NCBI RefSeq assembly: GCF_000195085.1
Contig: NC_015380.1
Coordinates: forward strand, 544,001 to 608,000
DNA: 64,000 nucleotides
Direction of reading: 5' to 3'
Source: Candidatus Pelagibacter sp. IMCC9063
GTDB lineage: Bacteria > Pseudomonadota > Alphaproteobacteria > Pelagibacterales > Pelagibacteraceae
The first letter of the stretch is position 1. Every line of letters begins with the position of its first letter. Shown in pieces: positions 37,879 to 47,692 of the stretch. Both the position numbers and the translations under genes were made by a program. The notes under the pieces were generated by a model. That model saw nothing but the letters and a program-made list of their open reading frames with translations. It searched no databases and was not told the DNA's origin.

Positions 37879-39074
37879 ATGCAAAATATTCCAGAGTTTT
37901 CAGTATCGGAGATTACTAACTTAACCAAAAGTATTTTAGAAGATAATTTTGGCTTGATAAGAGTTAAGGGTGAAATATCAAAGGTTAAAGATTTTAAAGG
38001 TCATTACTATTTTTCACTCAAGGACGAGAATTTTGTTTTAAATTCTGTATGCTGGTCAAGAAACGTCCCATTTTTAAATATGAAGCCAGAAGAAGGAATG
38101 GAAGTATTTGCCCAAGGTAAGCTAACTACTTACGCCAAGGGAAGTATTTCTAATTACCAGTTACAAGTTGATCAAATTGATGCCCAAGGCGAGGGAGCCC
38201 TACTAAAAATTTTTGAGCAAAGAAAAAAAAATTAAAAGATGAGGGTTTATTTGATGATCAGCATAAAAAAAAACTACCGTTTCTTCCAAAAAAAATTGGA
38301 GTGATTACATCTCCCACAGGAGCCGTTATTATGGATATTGTGGATCGTATTAAAAATAGATTTTCTACACATTTAGAATTATTTCCAATTTCAGTTCAGG
38401 GCGCTAAGTCTGCAGAAGAAATTGTCCTAGGAGTTAATTTTTTTAACAATCATTCCGATGTGGACCTTGTCATTATTGCAAGGGGTGGTGGAGGGGCAGA
38501 AGACTTTCTTCCCTTTAATGACGAGAATGTAGTTAGAGCAGTTTTTCAATCTAAAATTCCAATTATATCAGCTATTGGACATGAAACAGATTTTACTCTT
38601 CTGGACTTTGTCGCTGATGTTAGAGCCGCAACTCCAACTGCAGCAGCAGAAATGGCAGTACCCGAAATGAGAAATTTACAAAGACAACTTAATGATTTAT
38701 TTAAAAATTTAAAATTTACTATTGAGTTAGTGTTTAAAAGTGCAAATGAAGAGCTTCATGGCCTGAGTAAGTTTTTAAATAAAAAATCATTAGAAAATTT
38801 TATTAAAGATAATAAAAAAACATTACTGATGTTATCTAAAAACTTACAATATTTTGCTCACAATTTAATAAAAGAAAAAAATGTAAAAATTAATAATTAT
38901 TTTTTAAGATTGGATAATTTAAGTATTCAAAAGGTTTTAAAAAGAGGATTTGCAATAGTAAGAGGCGCTAAAGACAAAAAGATAATAAAATCTAGCAATG
39001 TTAACAAAGAGCATCTTGTAAATATTGAGTTTTGCGATGGGGTATTAACTGCTAAAATACAAAAAAAACAATGA
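37879..39074 (+). CDS. xseA: Exodeoxyribonuclease VII large subunit, frame interrupted at A9
   Basis: About 398 residues after repair. The N-terminal OB domain is clear ('VKGEISKVKDFKGHYYFSLK'). The frame then breaks at the A9 tract 38223-38231; one added A gives 'FEQRKKKLKDEGLFD' and then 'LPKKIGVITSPTGAVIMDIV'. The catalytic region keeps 'VIIARGGGGAEDFLPFND' and 'SAIGHETDFTLLDFVADVRA'. The enzyme degrades single-stranded DNA in repair, with a small XseB subunit not seen here. DUF2093 overlaps its stop by four bases. Confidence 0.88.
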
Positions 39075-39253
39075 AAGAAGCTAAGTTAAAATATTATGCA
39101 GGTGGTTTTGATGTTATCACTCAAGGAAATTATGTTCTTTGTGTTATATCCAAAAAAAAAATTGACTTGCAAGATTTGAGGTATTGGAGTGTTGAATTGC
39201 AAGAGGCGTATTCTTCTCCAATAGAAGTAGCTAAAAAAATTTCAAATGATTAA
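39071..39253 (+). CDS. DUF2093 family small protein
   Basis: A 60-residue protein 'MKEAKLKYYAGGFDVITQGN' followed by 'YVLCVISKKKIDLQDLRYWS' and 'VELQEAYSSP'. This is the DUF2093 pattern (one Cys, 'L-x-x-LRYWSVExQEAY'), an alphaproteobacterial family usually located behind xseA. Function unknown. Overlaps xseA and the following peptidase. Confidence 0.85.
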   Translation: MKEAKLKYYAGGFDVITQGNYVLCVISKKKIDLQDLRYWSVELQEAYSSPIEVAKKISND

Positions 39254-40046
39254 AAAAATATTTTTATCTTGTTTTGTATTGTTTTATTTAAACACAGGCG
39301 CACTTGGTATTGAGTTTTTTGGAAAATTTACCGAAGGAGGAATCATCAAAGGAAAAACTTCTTTTAATAGTAAATTGTTTTTAGATAAAAAAAAATTAAA
39401 AGTTTCAAAAAATGGTTACTTTATTTTTGGTATTAAAAAAGGAAGGACCAAAGATATTGAAATTAAAGTTTTAACTAAGGGAGGATCTCAAATTTTTAAT
39501 AAAAAAATTGAAAAAAGGGATTTCTTAATCCAAAAAATTAATGGACTGCCAAAAAAAATGGTTACACCAGGAAAAAAAGCACTAGAACGAATTAAAAAAG
39601 AACAGGTTTTTTTCAATCAAATGAGATCCGTAAATTCTAATAATGAATTCTTTTATTCTAAATTTTTGAAGCCAACAACTGGAATTACTTCAGGAAAATA
39701 CGGAAGTCAAAGAGTCTTAAATGGAAAGCCTAGAAGGCCCCATATGGGATTAGATATTGCAAATAAAAAAGGTACTAGTATTCTAGCAACGGCAGAAGGA
39801 CTTGTAACCCTTGCCCAAAAAAATTTATATTTTACTGGTGGTACAATTGGTATTGATCATGGGCATGGCATAACATCAGTATATTATCATCTTAATTCTC
39901 TAAATGTAAACAAGGGTCAGCAAGTTTCACAGGGGGAGGTGATAGGAACCATGGGATCTACAGGAAGATCAACGGGAGATCATTTGCATTTTGGAATTTA
40001 TTGGAAACAAATAGCTCTAGATCCTGAGCTGGCTTTAAAAAACTAG
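39246..40046 (+). CDS. Periplasmic M23 family metallopeptidase (LytM domain)
   Basis: A 266-residue protein with a signal peptide ('MIKKIFLSCFVLFYLNTGAL'). The C-terminal ~110 residues form the M23 domain: zinc ligands in 'RRPHMGLDIA' (HxxxD) and 'GDHLHFGIYW' (HxH), and 'GIDHGHGITSVYYHLNSL' between. It probably cuts peptidoglycan cross-bridges or activates amidases. It overlaps DUF2093 by eight bases at the start and ends with a four-base convergent overlap. Confidence 0.92.
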   Translation: MIKKIFLSCFVLFYLNTGALGIEFFGKFTEGGIIKGKTSFNSKLFLDKKKLKVSKNGYFIFGIKKGRTKDIEIKVLTKGGSQIFNKKIEKRDFLIQKINGLPKKMVTPGKKALERIKKEQVFFNQMRSVNSNNEFFYSKFLKPTTGITSGKYGSQRVLNGKPRRPHMGLDIANKKGTSILATAEGLVTLAQKNLYFTGGTIGIDHGHGITSVYYHLNSLNVNKGQQVSQGEVIGTMGSTGRSTGDHLHFGIYWKQIALDPELALKN

Positions 40047-40921
40047 ACTTTCCACCTGTTGTGAGTCCATATCCACTGCCCGGGATTTTTTAAAATTATC
40101 TCTTCTATTTTTTCATTAATTTTTTTTCCAATAGAAAGTTCATCATCTTTTTTTTTATCTATAGAAATAGGATTAAAAATATCCATAGTGAATTCGTACT
40201 TTTTCACTCTTCTAATGGCAATGGGAACAATTTGATAATTGTACTTTAGGGCTAATTGAGAAGGTATCGAAGTGGTAAATGCCTTTTCACCAAAAAAATC
40301 AATCCTTTTACCTTGTGTAATGCTTTGATCTACCATTACCGCTATATTAGTTTGAATTTGAATAGCTTTTATAAATTGACGAGTACCATCAGCACTCTTT
40401 CCAGGTATTTTTTTTGGAATTTGAAAATTGCAAATATATTTTTTTCTCCAGTATTCCATTAGCGGGTTAAGAAAAAAGTTATTTAAAGGTCGGTAAATAG
40501 CAGCTATGTTAAGATTTTTTCTATCTAGCTCCATTGCCATTAATTCAAAATTAGCAAAATGACCCGAAACAAAAACTGTAGGTACATTGCTTGATTTAAT
40601 TAAGTCTAGAATTTCACTACCATTAATTACTATATGATTTTTTTTATTCTCTCTAAATTCTTTTAAATAAACATATTCAGCAAAAGTTCTTCCAAAATTA
40701 CACCACATTTCTCTAGTATATTTATTTTCTTCCTCCTTACTCAGTCTTGGAAAGGCTTTTTTAAAGTTAGTTGATATTCTTTTTTTAGATCTAAAATTAA
40801 ATCCTACGTAATTAGAAATTAGACACGCTAAATCAGAAGATAATTTTCTACCCAATAACTTAAATACAAAAAATAAAAAAATTATAATAATAAATTCAAA
40901 AAAATATTTAATTATTTTCAT
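40043..40921 (-). CDS. lpxL: Lipid A biosynthesis lauroyl/myristoyl acyltransferase family
   Basis: A 292-residue LpxL/HtrB-family protein with one N-terminal membrane helix. 'VFVSGHFANFELMAMEL' is the catalytic HX4(D/E) motif, 'AIYRPLNNFFLNPLM' and 'VMVDQSITQGKRIDFFG' are conserved blocks. It adds a secondary acyl chain to Kdo-lipid A at the inner face of the membrane. Which chain is unknown. Overlaps lpxK by fourteen bases. Confidence 0.88.
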   Translation of the reverse strand: MKIIKYFFEFIIIIFLFFVFKLLGRKLSSDLACLISNYVGFNFRSKKRISTNFKKAFPRLSKEEENKYTREMWCNFGRTFAEYVYLKEFRENKKNHIVINGSEILDLIKSSNVPTVFVSGHFANFELMAMELDRKNLNIAAIYRPLNNFFLNPLMEYWRKKYICNFQIPKKIPGKSADGTRQFIKAIQIQTNIAVMVDQSITQGKRIDFFGEKAFTTSIPSQLALKYNYQIVPIAIRRVKKYEFTMDIFNPISIDKKKDDELSIGKKINEKIEEIILKNPGQWIWTHNRWKV

Positions 40922-41840
40922 AAGACATAATTTGCTTCACTAGCTTTTCTTCATCATTAATAATTAATTGAATCTTAACATGCTCTATATTTTCTTTATT
41001 TTGTTCGCTAAGTCTCGAATAGTCTTTTTCTGTTGTTAGTAAATGTAACTTATTTTTTAGAGCATGATTTTTGAGTTTACTAATATCATGATCGCTATAA
41101 TCGTAATGATCAGGAAAAAATTTATAATCACTTACGTTAATTTTGTTTTTTTTTAAAAGATTTAAAAAATTAATATTATTTCCTATCCCAGAAAATACAA
41201 AATAATTTTTACCTTTAAAATAATTTTCATCTAATAAATGATAAGTTGAGTAAAATATTTTTATATCCTCTTTGTAAAATTTTATTTTTTTCTCTAACTC
41301 AGGATTCAAATCTCCATTAATACACACAATATCTGAAAATTTAATTCTATCTAAGCTCTCTCTTAAAGGACCACTAGGAATTACGAATCCATTTCCTACA
41401 GATTGGGCTGAACTAAAGCACAGAATAGAGACATCTTTTTTAATCTCCTCATCTTGAAATCCATCATCCATTATAGCAAGATTGTAATTTTCTTTTATAG
41501 CTTGTTCGATGGCTGATGATCGTGATTTGTGAGTAATGACTTTACAATTATGTTTGATCATAGCTATCTCATCTTTTTGATCTGAGTATTCTTTTTTAAC
41601 AATTACTAAATTAAATTTGTCCTGCAATAGAGAGGCCATCTTAATTGCTAAAGGGGTTTTTCCAGTTCCTCCTAAGTAAATATTTCCAATACAAATAGTT
41701 TTGATATTGAATTTCTTAGAGCTTTTAATCACTCTTCTTGCAGCTAAGATTAAGCAGTACAATGCTGTCACAGGCAACAGTAGCATAGCCCATAGAGATA
41801 CTTGCTTAGAATCCCAAAAGGCAGGCTTGTTAAGATTCAT
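40908..41840 (-). CDS. lpxK: Tetraacyldisaccharide 4'-kinase
   Basis: A 310-residue membrane-associated kinase that phosphorylates the lipid A disaccharide. An N-terminal hydrophobic helix precedes 'NIYLGGTGKTPLAIKMA', the P-loop. 'AIMDDGFQDEEIKKDVSIL' is the signature DDGFQ. Start overlaps the waaA stop. With waaA and the acyltransferase it forms a lipid A completion operon. Confidence 0.95.
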   Translation of the reverse strand: MNLNKPAFWDSKQVSLWAMLLLPVTALYCLILAARRVIKSSKKFNIKTICIGNIYLGGTGKTPLAIKMASLLQDKFNLVIVKKEYSDQKDEIAMIKHNCKVITHKSRSSAIEQAIKENYNLAIMDDGFQDEEIKKDVSILCFSSAQSVGNGFVIPSGPLRESLDRIKFSDIVCINGDLNPELEKKIKFYKEDIKIFYSTYHLLDENYFKGKNYFVFSGIGNNINFLNLLKKNKINVSDYKFFPDHYDYSDHDISKLKNHALKNKLHLLTTEKDYSRLSEQNKENIEHVKIQLIINDEEKLVKQIMSYENN

Positions 41841-43075
41841 TATTTAATGAAAGAGTTAAGATAATTGATGTGATCCAGCAATATTTTTTGACTGTATTCC
41901 TTCATAATTGCTTTAAGTTTATCATTATTTTTGATGTTTTTAAAATTTGAAATTAATTCTTGTGATAGCAATGTCTCGGAAGTTACAAGCTTAGAGACAT
42001 TATTCTTTGTTAAAAATTCAAAAATTTCAGTAAAATTGTAAATGTTAGGACCGTGAAATAAATAACATCCCTCTCTTGCTGGCTCTAGAGGATTTTGACC
42101 CCCATGAGGAATTATTGATCCTCCCAAAAAAACTAGATTTATTTTTTTAAAAACTTCTCCAGCATCACCGAAAGAATCCACAATATAAAAGTCTTTACTT
42201 GCAAGCGGTAGAGCTTCTTTGCTTTTTAATTGGTAGGTTAGATTGTTAGCTTTAATTATATCTGTTAATTCTTTAATTTTATTAAGATGCCTAGGTATCC
42301 AAATGCACTGAGATTCAATTTGTTCTTTTTTAATTTTTTTGACCGTCTCTATAATAAAAGTTTCTTCTCCCTTGTGAATACTCATTGCTACCCACGAATT
42401 TTCAGCTGCTTTTTTAAAAACAAAACTATTGTTATTTGAAATATTGTCAGGAGAGATAAATTTAAGATTTCCTAAAAAATTTACATTTTTTATGCCAAAA
42501 AATTCTATAAAAGATTTAACTTCCTTGCTTTGTACTGTAATTGAATTAAATTGGTTCAAAAGTTTTTGAGCAACTTTTTTTACTAATTTCCATCTTGAGA
42601 ATGACTTGTTAGACAACCTTGCATTTAGCAAAATTAATTTAGATATTTTTTTGGTCTGCAAAATAAGATTAGGCCAAATTTCAGATTCTACAAAAATAGA
42701 TATTTGGGGCTTCCAGTGATCTAAAAATTTTTTTACTATCATGGGGGTATCAAGGGGAGCAAATTGATGAGTAATATTTTCTGTGTGTTTGAATATTTGA
42801 TGGCAGTATTCCGAAGAACTGAGAGTGACTGTAGTAATTAATATTTTATAATTTTTATTTTTACTAAAGTAAGAAATTAATGGTACCACAGATTTAATTT
42901 CGCCTAGGCTAGAAGCGTGAAACCATACTGTCGGATTATTATTTTTAACTTCATATAATCCTAACTTTTCTTTAAATCGTACTGGGTGTTCTTTTTTTTT
43001 TAAAACTCTTATATTTAAAAAAATATTAGCAAAAAAATGAAATACGTAACTTGCGTATATATAAAAAGTAAGCAT
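41840..43075 (-). CDS. waaA: 3-deoxy-D-manno-octulosonic acid transferase
   Basis: A 411-residue GT-B glycosyltransferase that attaches Kdo to lipid IVA. An N-terminal membrane anchor ('YASYVFHFFANIF'), 'WFHASSLGEIKSVVPLI', the 'FVESEIWPNLIL' motif and the C-terminal 'LGGSIIPHGGQNPLEPA' are all present. Number of Kdo units added cannot be told. Upstream neighbour is msbA. Confidence 0.95.
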   Translation of the reverse strand: MLTFYIYASYVFHFFANIFLNIRVLKKKEHPVRFKEKLGLYEVKNNNPTVWFHASSLGEIKSVVPLISYFSKNKNYKILITTVTLSSSEYCHQIFKHTENITHQFAPLDTPMIVKKFLDHWKPQISIFVESEIWPNLILQTKKISKLILLNARLSNKSFSRWKLVKKVAQKLLNQFNSITVQSKEVKSFIEFFGIKNVNFLGNLKFISPDNISNNNSFVFKKAAENSWVAMSIHKGEETFIIETVKKIKKEQIESQCIWIPRHLNKIKELTDIIKANNLTYQLKSKEALPLASKDFYIVDSFGDAGEVFKKINLVFLGGSIIPHGGQNPLEPAREGCYLFHGPNIYNFTEIFEFLTKNNVSKLVTSETLLSQELISNFKNIKNNDKLKAIMKEYSQKILLDHINYLNSFIK

Positions 43076-43080
43076 AGAAA

Positions 43081-44814
43081 CTAGCCAGCAATTTCTTGAG
43101 TGTATAATTTTTTATAAGTATCCGATTCAGCCAAAAGCTCTTCATGATTTCCTTCCCCAACCAAGGACCCTTCGGAAAGAACAATGATTTTATCAGCATT
43201 CTTAATAGTAGATAGTCTATGAGCTATAACAATTGTTGTTCTATTTTTAATTAAATTATCTATGGCATGTTTAACTTTTGCTTCTGACTCCGAATCTAAA
43301 GCAGATGTGGCCTCATCTAATAAAATAATAGAACTATTTTTTAGCATGGCTCTAGCAATAGATATTCTCTGTTTTTGGCCCCCTGATAGTTTTACACCAT
43401 TTTCTCCAACGATAGTGTCGTAGCCATTTGGAAGTTCTCGAATAAACTCATCCGCAGCTGCATTTTGGCTAGCTAAAATTACCTCTTCTTTGGTAGCATC
43501 TACTCTTCCATACGCTATATTAGCTTCAATAGTATCGTCAAATAAAATTACCTCTTGAGAAACAACAGCAATTTCTTTTCGAAGAGAAGCAAGACTGACT
43601 TCATTAATATTTTGCGAATCGATAGTAATGGATCCGTTATTAATATTGTAAAGTTTTGGAATAAGATTGATAAAGCTAGATTTTCCAGAACCACTTTTTC
43701 CTACTAGTGCAGTTGTTTGGCCTCCTTTAATTTTGGTAGAAAGATTTTTTATTGCTTGAGTGCCATCAGGGTATTGGAAGCCCACATCTTTAAATTGGAT
43801 ATCTTTATTTTGAATAATTAAATCTTTTTTATTAGAATTTTCAGAAATATTATCTTTGTTATCGAGGAGTTGATAAATTCTTTGTGCTGCGGTAAGTCCT
43901 TCATTGATTGCAATATTAACACCGGACAAGGCTCGGACTGGTTGATACGCAAGCATCAGAGCGGTCAAAAATGAAAAGAAACTACCTATTTCAATTTCAT
44001 TTCGAATACTTAAATAGCCACCTGCCAAAACAACAATACCAATAGCCATTCCTGTAATTGTTTCCATAATTGGATTGGCACCAAATCTAGTTCTTTCAAC
44101 CCTGGTCAATTTGTCGATTCTATTTTCTATAACTTTCCTAAATTTATTTAATTCCTCGTCCTCTTTCTGGAAAATTTTAATAACAGAGGTAGCCTTCAGA
44201 ATTTCAGATAAAAATTTTGTAAATACCTCGCTAGCTTGCAAGCTTTGATTTACGATTTTACCCATTTTTTTACCAATTCTTTTTGAAAAGTAGCCTGCCA
44301 CAGGAATCATTATTATTGCTAAAATACTTAATTTCCAATTTTGGTAGAACATTAGACTCATTAGAGCAATGAGTGTAACGAACTCTTTTATTACTGAAAT
44401 TGCCGTACCATTAATTACGTTTAATAGGATTTGCGTATCATTTGTAAAATTGGAAATAAACCTTCCAGAATGTTTATTAGCCAAGAAAGCCGTATCAGAT
44501 TTTAAAATCTTTTCAGCCATAAGAATTTGAATATTTTTAGTAACGTTAAATGAAATTTTAATTGTTTTAATTCTTATGATGTAAATTGAAATTGATTTAA
44601 TCACAAAAGCCAAGACAATTAAGCCAGGTATTACAAATAATAATGTTACATCTTTTTCGATAAATATTTTTTTAATAGCTGGGTCTAGTAACCAGGCCAC
44701 ACCAGCAGTCGCTATAGCAGAGATAAAAATAAATAAAAAAATTACTAAAATTTGAGATATGTATCTTTTAACTTGTGTTCTAAAAATTCTTTTAATTAGC
44801 TCTATTTTGTCCAT
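43081..44814 (-). CDS. msbA: ABC transporter, MsbA-type lipid flippase
   Basis: A 577-residue half-transporter with six N-terminal membrane helices and a C-terminal ATPase: Walker A 'ALVGKSGSGKSSFINLI', signature 'LSGGQKQRISIARAML', Walker B 'SIILLDEATSALD'. Its place between waaA and pmbA and beside lpxK supports lipid A flipping, although other substrates are possible in this family. The start overlaps the pmbA stop. Confidence 0.9.
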   Translation of the reverse strand: MDKIELIKRIFRTQVKRYISQILVIFLFIFISAIATAGVAWLLDPAIKKIFIEKDVTLLFVIPGLIVLAFVIKSISIYIIRIKTIKISFNVTKNIQILMAEKILKSDTAFLANKHSGRFISNFTNDTQILLNVINGTAISVIKEFVTLIALMSLMFYQNWKLSILAIIMIPVAGYFSKRIGKKMGKIVNQSLQASEVFTKFLSEILKATSVIKIFQKEDEELNKFRKVIENRIDKLTRVERTRFGANPIMETITGMAIGIVVLAGGYLSIRNEIEIGSFFSFLTALMLAYQPVRALSGVNIAINEGLTAAQRIYQLLDNKDNISENSNKKDLIIQNKDIQFKDVGFQYPDGTQAIKNLSTKIKGGQTTALVGKSGSGKSSFINLIPKLYNINNGSITIDSQNINEVSLASLRKEIAVVSQEVILFDDTIEANIAYGRVDATKEEVILASQNAAADEFIRELPNGYDTIVGENGVKLSGGQKQRISIARAMLKNSSIILLDEATSALDSESEAKVKHAIDNLIKNRTTIVIAHRLSTIKNADKIIVLSEGSLVGEGNHEELLAESDTYKKLYTQEIAG

Positions 44815-46133
44815 TATTTACCAGCAATAGTCATTTGATTAATAATTATAGAAGGGGCATTGGTAGTGTAAGTGAATTCAAGATCATTAGCCAAATCTAA
44901 ATTTTTGTACATATCCAAAAGGTTTCCTGCAATTGTTATTTCGTTAACGGCATATCCTAACTCACCATTTTCTATAAGAATACCAGAAGCACCCACGCTA
45001 TAATCTCCAGTAATTGTGTCAGAACCACGACCAATTAGATCTGTTATATAAAGTGTTTTTTTTTGTGCTTGAATTATTTCCTTAAGTGTATTTTTTCCAT
45101 TTTCAAAATATAAATTTGTGCTACCCCCACTTCTGCCATTAGTTTCTACTCCTAAAATATTAGAATTGTAGGTATCTAAAAAAATATTTTGCAATTTTCC
45201 ATTTTCAACCAAAGACAATTTATTGCTAGTCACTCCCTCAGAATCAAAAGGCTGAGATCCCAAACCCTTTTGAATTAAAGGGTCATCAAATACATTTATG
45301 GAACTTGAAAAAACTTCCTCTTTTAGTTTATTTTTTAAAAAAGTGGTTCCTCTCGAGAATGCGGAGCCTGAAATTGCACTAGCAAAACTTGACAATAAGC
45401 TTTTTGAAATACGCTTATCGAATATAACTGGAATTTTTGTACTTTCTATTTTTTTTGCATTAAGCCGCCTGACTGCTCTGTTAGCAGCCGAAGATCCAAT
45501 TTTTTTTGAGTTTAGTAACTCATTTGAAAATCTTTTTGTTGAGTATTCATAGTCTGTTTCCATTAATCCCTTGTCTTCAGCCACTACCGCACAACCAGCG
45601 GAGAACATGGAGGTTTCATACCCTTTTGAAAAACCCAAACTATTAGTTAGAATAAAATTAGACTTTGCCTCTGAAAAAGAACATCCATTTGAATTAGTAA
45701 TTTTGCTATTAGAAAAGGCTTCCTCTTCCATTTCTTGTAAAAAATTAATCTTATAGTTATTATCGAGCTCTATTTTGTCAAATAAATTTAAAGAAATATC
45801 CTTTGTCGCTAGAAAACTTTCTTTGGGCATAGAAGAATATTTATCTTCAGGAGTTATTTTTGTCATTGCGATACATCTTTCAATCAGTTCGAAAATATCA
45901 TCCTTTTTTATATTGGAGGATGACACATTAGATTTTTTATTGTCAATATATGTAGTTAGGCCAATAGAAAAATTATCGGATCTGTCAGATTGTTCAACTT
46001 GCTTATTACGATAAGAAATACTTTCTGAGATAGAATTGCCAACGGCAATCTCACAATCTGTTGCACCAAGTTTTTTTGCCTTATCTAGACAAAATTGAGA
46101 GATTTTTTCTAAAAATGCTTTGTCTTTAATCAT
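44814..46133 (-). CDS. pmbA: TldE/PmbA family metalloprotease subunit
   Basis: A 439-residue protein of the TldD/TldE pair that degrades peptides such as unfolded or modified leader peptides. 'AVGNSISESISYRNKQVEQS', 'EGVTSNKLSLVENGKLQNIF' and 'GNLLDMYKNLDLANDL' match TldE. It lacks the HExxxH metal site, as expected for the non-catalytic partner. The catalytic TldD is encoded at 48.4-49.8 kb. Overlaps ubiA by eight bases. Confidence 0.94.
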   Translation of the reverse strand: MIKDKAFLEKISQFCLDKAKKLGATDCEIAVGNSISESISYRNKQVEQSDRSDNFSIGLTTYIDNKKSNVSSSNIKKDDIFELIERCIAMTKITPEDKYSSMPKESFLATKDISLNLFDKIELDNNYKINFLQEMEEEAFSNSKITNSNGCSFSEAKSNFILTNSLGFSKGYETSMFSAGCAVVAEDKGLMETDYEYSTKRFSNELLNSKKIGSSAANRAVRRLNAKKIESTKIPVIFDKRISKSLLSSFASAISGSAFSRGTTFLKNKLKEEVFSSSINVFDDPLIQKGLGSQPFDSEGVTSNKLSLVENGKLQNIFLDTYNSNILGVETNGRSGGSTNLYFENGKNTLKEIIQAQKKTLYITDLIGRGSDTITGDYSVGASGILIENGELGYAVNEITIAGNLLDMYKNLDLANDLEFTYTTNAPSIIINQMTIAGK

Positions 46134-46983
46134 TGTTTATTGTTACCATTAACGTCAAAAAGATAGATAAACCATAATAATTATTTAATGCAAATAATTT
46201 AAAATTTTTTTCTGGCTTGTCTTTTTCATATACCAAAATTTGAAAAAATAAGATTCCAGAGGACAATATTGCCAATATATAGGTATAAATATTTGTATTT
46301 AAGACTTTTAGTGAAACTAATAAAAAACTAATCGAAGTCAGGTAGCAAAATAATAAAAAAAATTTTATTTTTTTTTCAAATTTAATTGATGTAGATTTAA
46401 TCCCTATTTTGAGATCATCTTTAATATCCTGCATCCCATAAATAGTGTCGTAGCCTAAAGTCCATAAAATTGCCGAGATGTATAATAATACAGGAGCAAA
46501 AGAAAATTCGCCTTCAAAAGCAAGCCAGGCTAAAATCACACCCCAATTAAAAGTAATACCTAAAAATAATTGAGGCCAGTAAGTTATTCTCTTCATAAAA
46601 GGATAGATGGCAACCAAAATTCCAGAGCTTAGTCCAAAAATAATAGAATTTAAATTAAATTGAAAAAGTATAATTAAAGATAAAAAAATTAATAAAAAAA
46701 TTACAGACCAAGCCTGAGAAACTGAAACACTTCCTATGGCTACAGGCCTTGCACTAGTTCGTTTTACTTTTTGATCTATTTTTCGATCAATAATGTCATT
46801 ATATACGCAACCAGCGCTTCTCATCAGAACAGATCCAAAAAAAAATAAAATTAAATATTTGTAAAATAATATGTCATTATTGATACTAGAGTTGGCTATA
46901 ACAAGGCCCCAGGCGCAAGGCCAAAAAAGTAGAAAAATACCAGCAGGCTTATCTAAGCGAATAAGTTTAAAATATTTTCTCAT
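46126..46983 (-). CDS. ubiA: 4-hydroxybenzoate polyprenyltransferase
   Basis: An intramembrane prenyltransferase of ubiquinone synthesis. Eight or more hydrophobic helices and two Asp-rich motifs, 'NDIIDRKIDQKVKRTSARP' and 'DIKDDLKIG', identify UbiA. The ATG at 46983 ('MRKYFKLIRLDKPAGIF') is chosen; a TTG nine bases upstream is possible. It feeds the respiratory quinone used ahead of the cytochrome oxidases. Confidence 0.94.
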   Translation of the reverse strand: MRKYFKLIRLDKPAGIFLLFWPCAWGLVIANSSINNDILFYKYLILFFFGSVLMRSAGCVYNDIIDRKIDQKVKRTSARPVAIGSVSVSQAWSVIFLLIFLSLIILFQFNLNSIIFGLSSGILVAIYPFMKRITYWPQLFLGITFNWGVILAWLAFEGEFSFAPVLLYISAILWTLGYDTIYGMQDIKDDLKIGIKSTSIKFEKKIKFFLLFCYLTSISFLLVSLKVLNTNIYTYILAILSSGILFFQILVYEKDKPEKNFKLFALNNYYGLSIFLTLMVTINND

Positions 46984-47002
46984 TAGATACAATTGCAGCC
47001 TA

Positions 47003-47676
47003 TTAAATTAATTTTTTTAACTGTGCTAAGTCAGAAATAGTTTTTTTCGGCTTGAAGTCCAAAACATCAAAATTTTTATTTATACGATTGACCCATATAG
47101 ACTGAAATCCAAACGATCTTGATCCTACCACATCCCAACTATTAGAGCTTAAAAAACAAACTTCACTTGGTTTGCAAGAATATTTATTTGTTACGAGTTT
47201 GTACACTCTTGGGTCGGGCTTATAAATTTTTATTTTTTCAATAGAGATTAGAGAGTCAAAGAGCTTTTCTACTTTTGCTTTTTTTGTCAGCTGATCTAAT
47301 AGTTTTGGAGTGCCATTAGAAAGAATACAGGTTTTTATTTTTTTTTCTTTAGATATAAAAGTGTTTCTTTTAATTCAGGATACACCTCTAACTCTTTATA
47401 AAGTTTCAAAAGTTCATTTGTGTATTTCTTATTAATATTGTGTTCTTTCATTGCGTAATTTAAAGAATCTTTAGTAATTTTCCAAAAATCAGCATGATTC
47501 CTCATTAAGCTTCTTAACCATGTATATTCAAGCTGGGTAGCTCTCCAAGTATTTGAAAACGCTAGCCATGACTTTCCAATTTTATTTTTAATAACTTTAG
47601 CGGCAGAATTAATATCAAAACACGTGCCATAAGCATCAAAAGCGCAGACTTTGATATTTGTAATTTTACTTTTCAT
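47003..47676 (-). CDS. Haloacid dehalogenase type II-like HAD hydrolase, frame interrupted at A9
   Basis: About 224 residues after repair. Motif I is 'KVCAFDAYGTCFD'. The frame stops after 'LLYLKKKK' at the A9 run (plus strand T9, 47338-47346). One added A gives 'KIKTCILSNGTPKLLDQL' (motif II, SNG) and continues to 'YKPDPRVYKLVTNKY' (motif III Lys) and 'EVCFLSSNSWDVVGSRSFGF' (motif IV). These motifs and length fit L-2-haloacid dehalogenase type II proteins; substrate is unknown and may not be halogenated. Confidence 0.82.
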
Positions 47677-47692
47677 ATATACAGTTTAATTT

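Noticed and set aside
45298-46014. Three plus-strand frames opposite pmbA
   Set aside because: All are antisense to well-conserved codons of PmbA and lack ribosome sites.
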